The notes under the pieces were generated by a model. That model was not told the DNA's origin. It saw nothing but the letters and a program-made list of their open reading frames with translations, and ran no database searches. This document shows positions 6,074 through 6,095 of a stretch of DNA of 6,095 nucleotides, piece by piece. Source of the stretch: Planctomycetaceae bacterium (lineage in GTDB: Bacteria > Planctomycetota > Phycisphaerae > Phycisphaerales > SM1A02). Location: NCBI GenBank assembly GCA_027488265.1, contig JAIYCA010000337.1:1-6095 (forward strand), in the 5' to 3' direction. The translations under genes were made by a program, and so were the position numbers. Numbering within the stretch: the first letter of the stretch is position 1; each line of letters opens with the position of its first letter.

Positions 6074-6095
6074 GAGAGCGATGCACGCCGTTTGA
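6074..6095 (+). repeat. 22-bp dispersed repeat, copy 2, at the window edge
   Basis: Second copy of the repeat at 5802-5823, with one mismatch (G for C before TTTGA). It touches the window end, so the full repeat may be longer. It lies 15 nt after the hairpin at 6036-6058. Confidence 0.75.

Larger units (their letters stand above)
5712..6095. other. Non-coding region upstream of the sigma gene, rich in repeats
   Basis: This stretch has no convincing coding region on either strand; the open frames are Arg/Ser-rich and low in complexity. Positions 5728-5780 are relatively AT-rich and probably hold the promoter of the sigma/anti-sigma unit: minus-strand TAATAA (5772-5777) and TATGCT (5722-5727) are possible -10 elements, but neither has a convincing -35. 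From about 5800 to the end, the plus strand is full of AGCGA/GCGAG variants, two perfect hairpins and short direct repeats, listed separately. Confidence 0.6.

Overview
The window is a GC-rich bacterial segment. Three genes lie on the minus strand and are read from right to left: an ECF-type RNA polymerase sigma factor (GTG start at 5711), a membrane-anchored anti-sigma factor of the RskA type that overlaps it by 4 bases, and, after a gap of about 240 bases, a large exported tricorn-like protease (S41 family). The combination of a sigma/RskA-like pair, a large secreted tricorn homologue with a Pro/Gly-rich and charged linker, and intergenic DNA rich in AGCGA-type repeats suggests Planctomycetota, possibly the class Phycisphaerae. 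This is an inference from gene style only; no rRNA or other marker is present.

Layout from left to right. Positions 1-25 hold a perfect GC-rich hairpin downstream of the protease stop, probably its terminator. Positions 83-3976 encode the protease: a signal peptide, two beta-propellers, a roughly 205-residue insertion inside the second propeller, then C1, PDZ and S41 catalytic domains. Positions 3977-4218 are intergenic and hold a hairpin and most of a 21-bp tandem repeat. The repeat grew out of the last seven codons of the anti-sigma gene, stop codon included. Positions 4219-5085 encode the anti-sigma factor and 5082-5711 the sigma factor. Positions 5712-6095 contain no convincing gene. They hold an operator-like palindrome just upstream of the sigma gene, two perfect 10-bp hairpins, a 22-bp repeat present twice, and several copies of a GCTCAAA/TTTGAGC motif.

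How the genes may work together: the sigma and anti-sigma genes form a translationally coupled unit. The anti-sigma protein has a cytoplasmic N-terminal part, one membrane helix and an extracytoplasmic domain, so it would hold the sigma factor until an envelope signal releases it. The exported protease lies directly downstream in the same direction and could be a target of the sigma factor, but no shared promoter motif is visible, so this is only a hypothesis. The most notable points are the expanded linker of the protease with its embedded beta-barrel-like module, the Gly-His in place of Ser-His at the tricorn active site, the stop-codon-containing tandem repeat, and the structured repeat-rich DNA upstream of the sigma gene. 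I do not see a clearly new multi-gene system.
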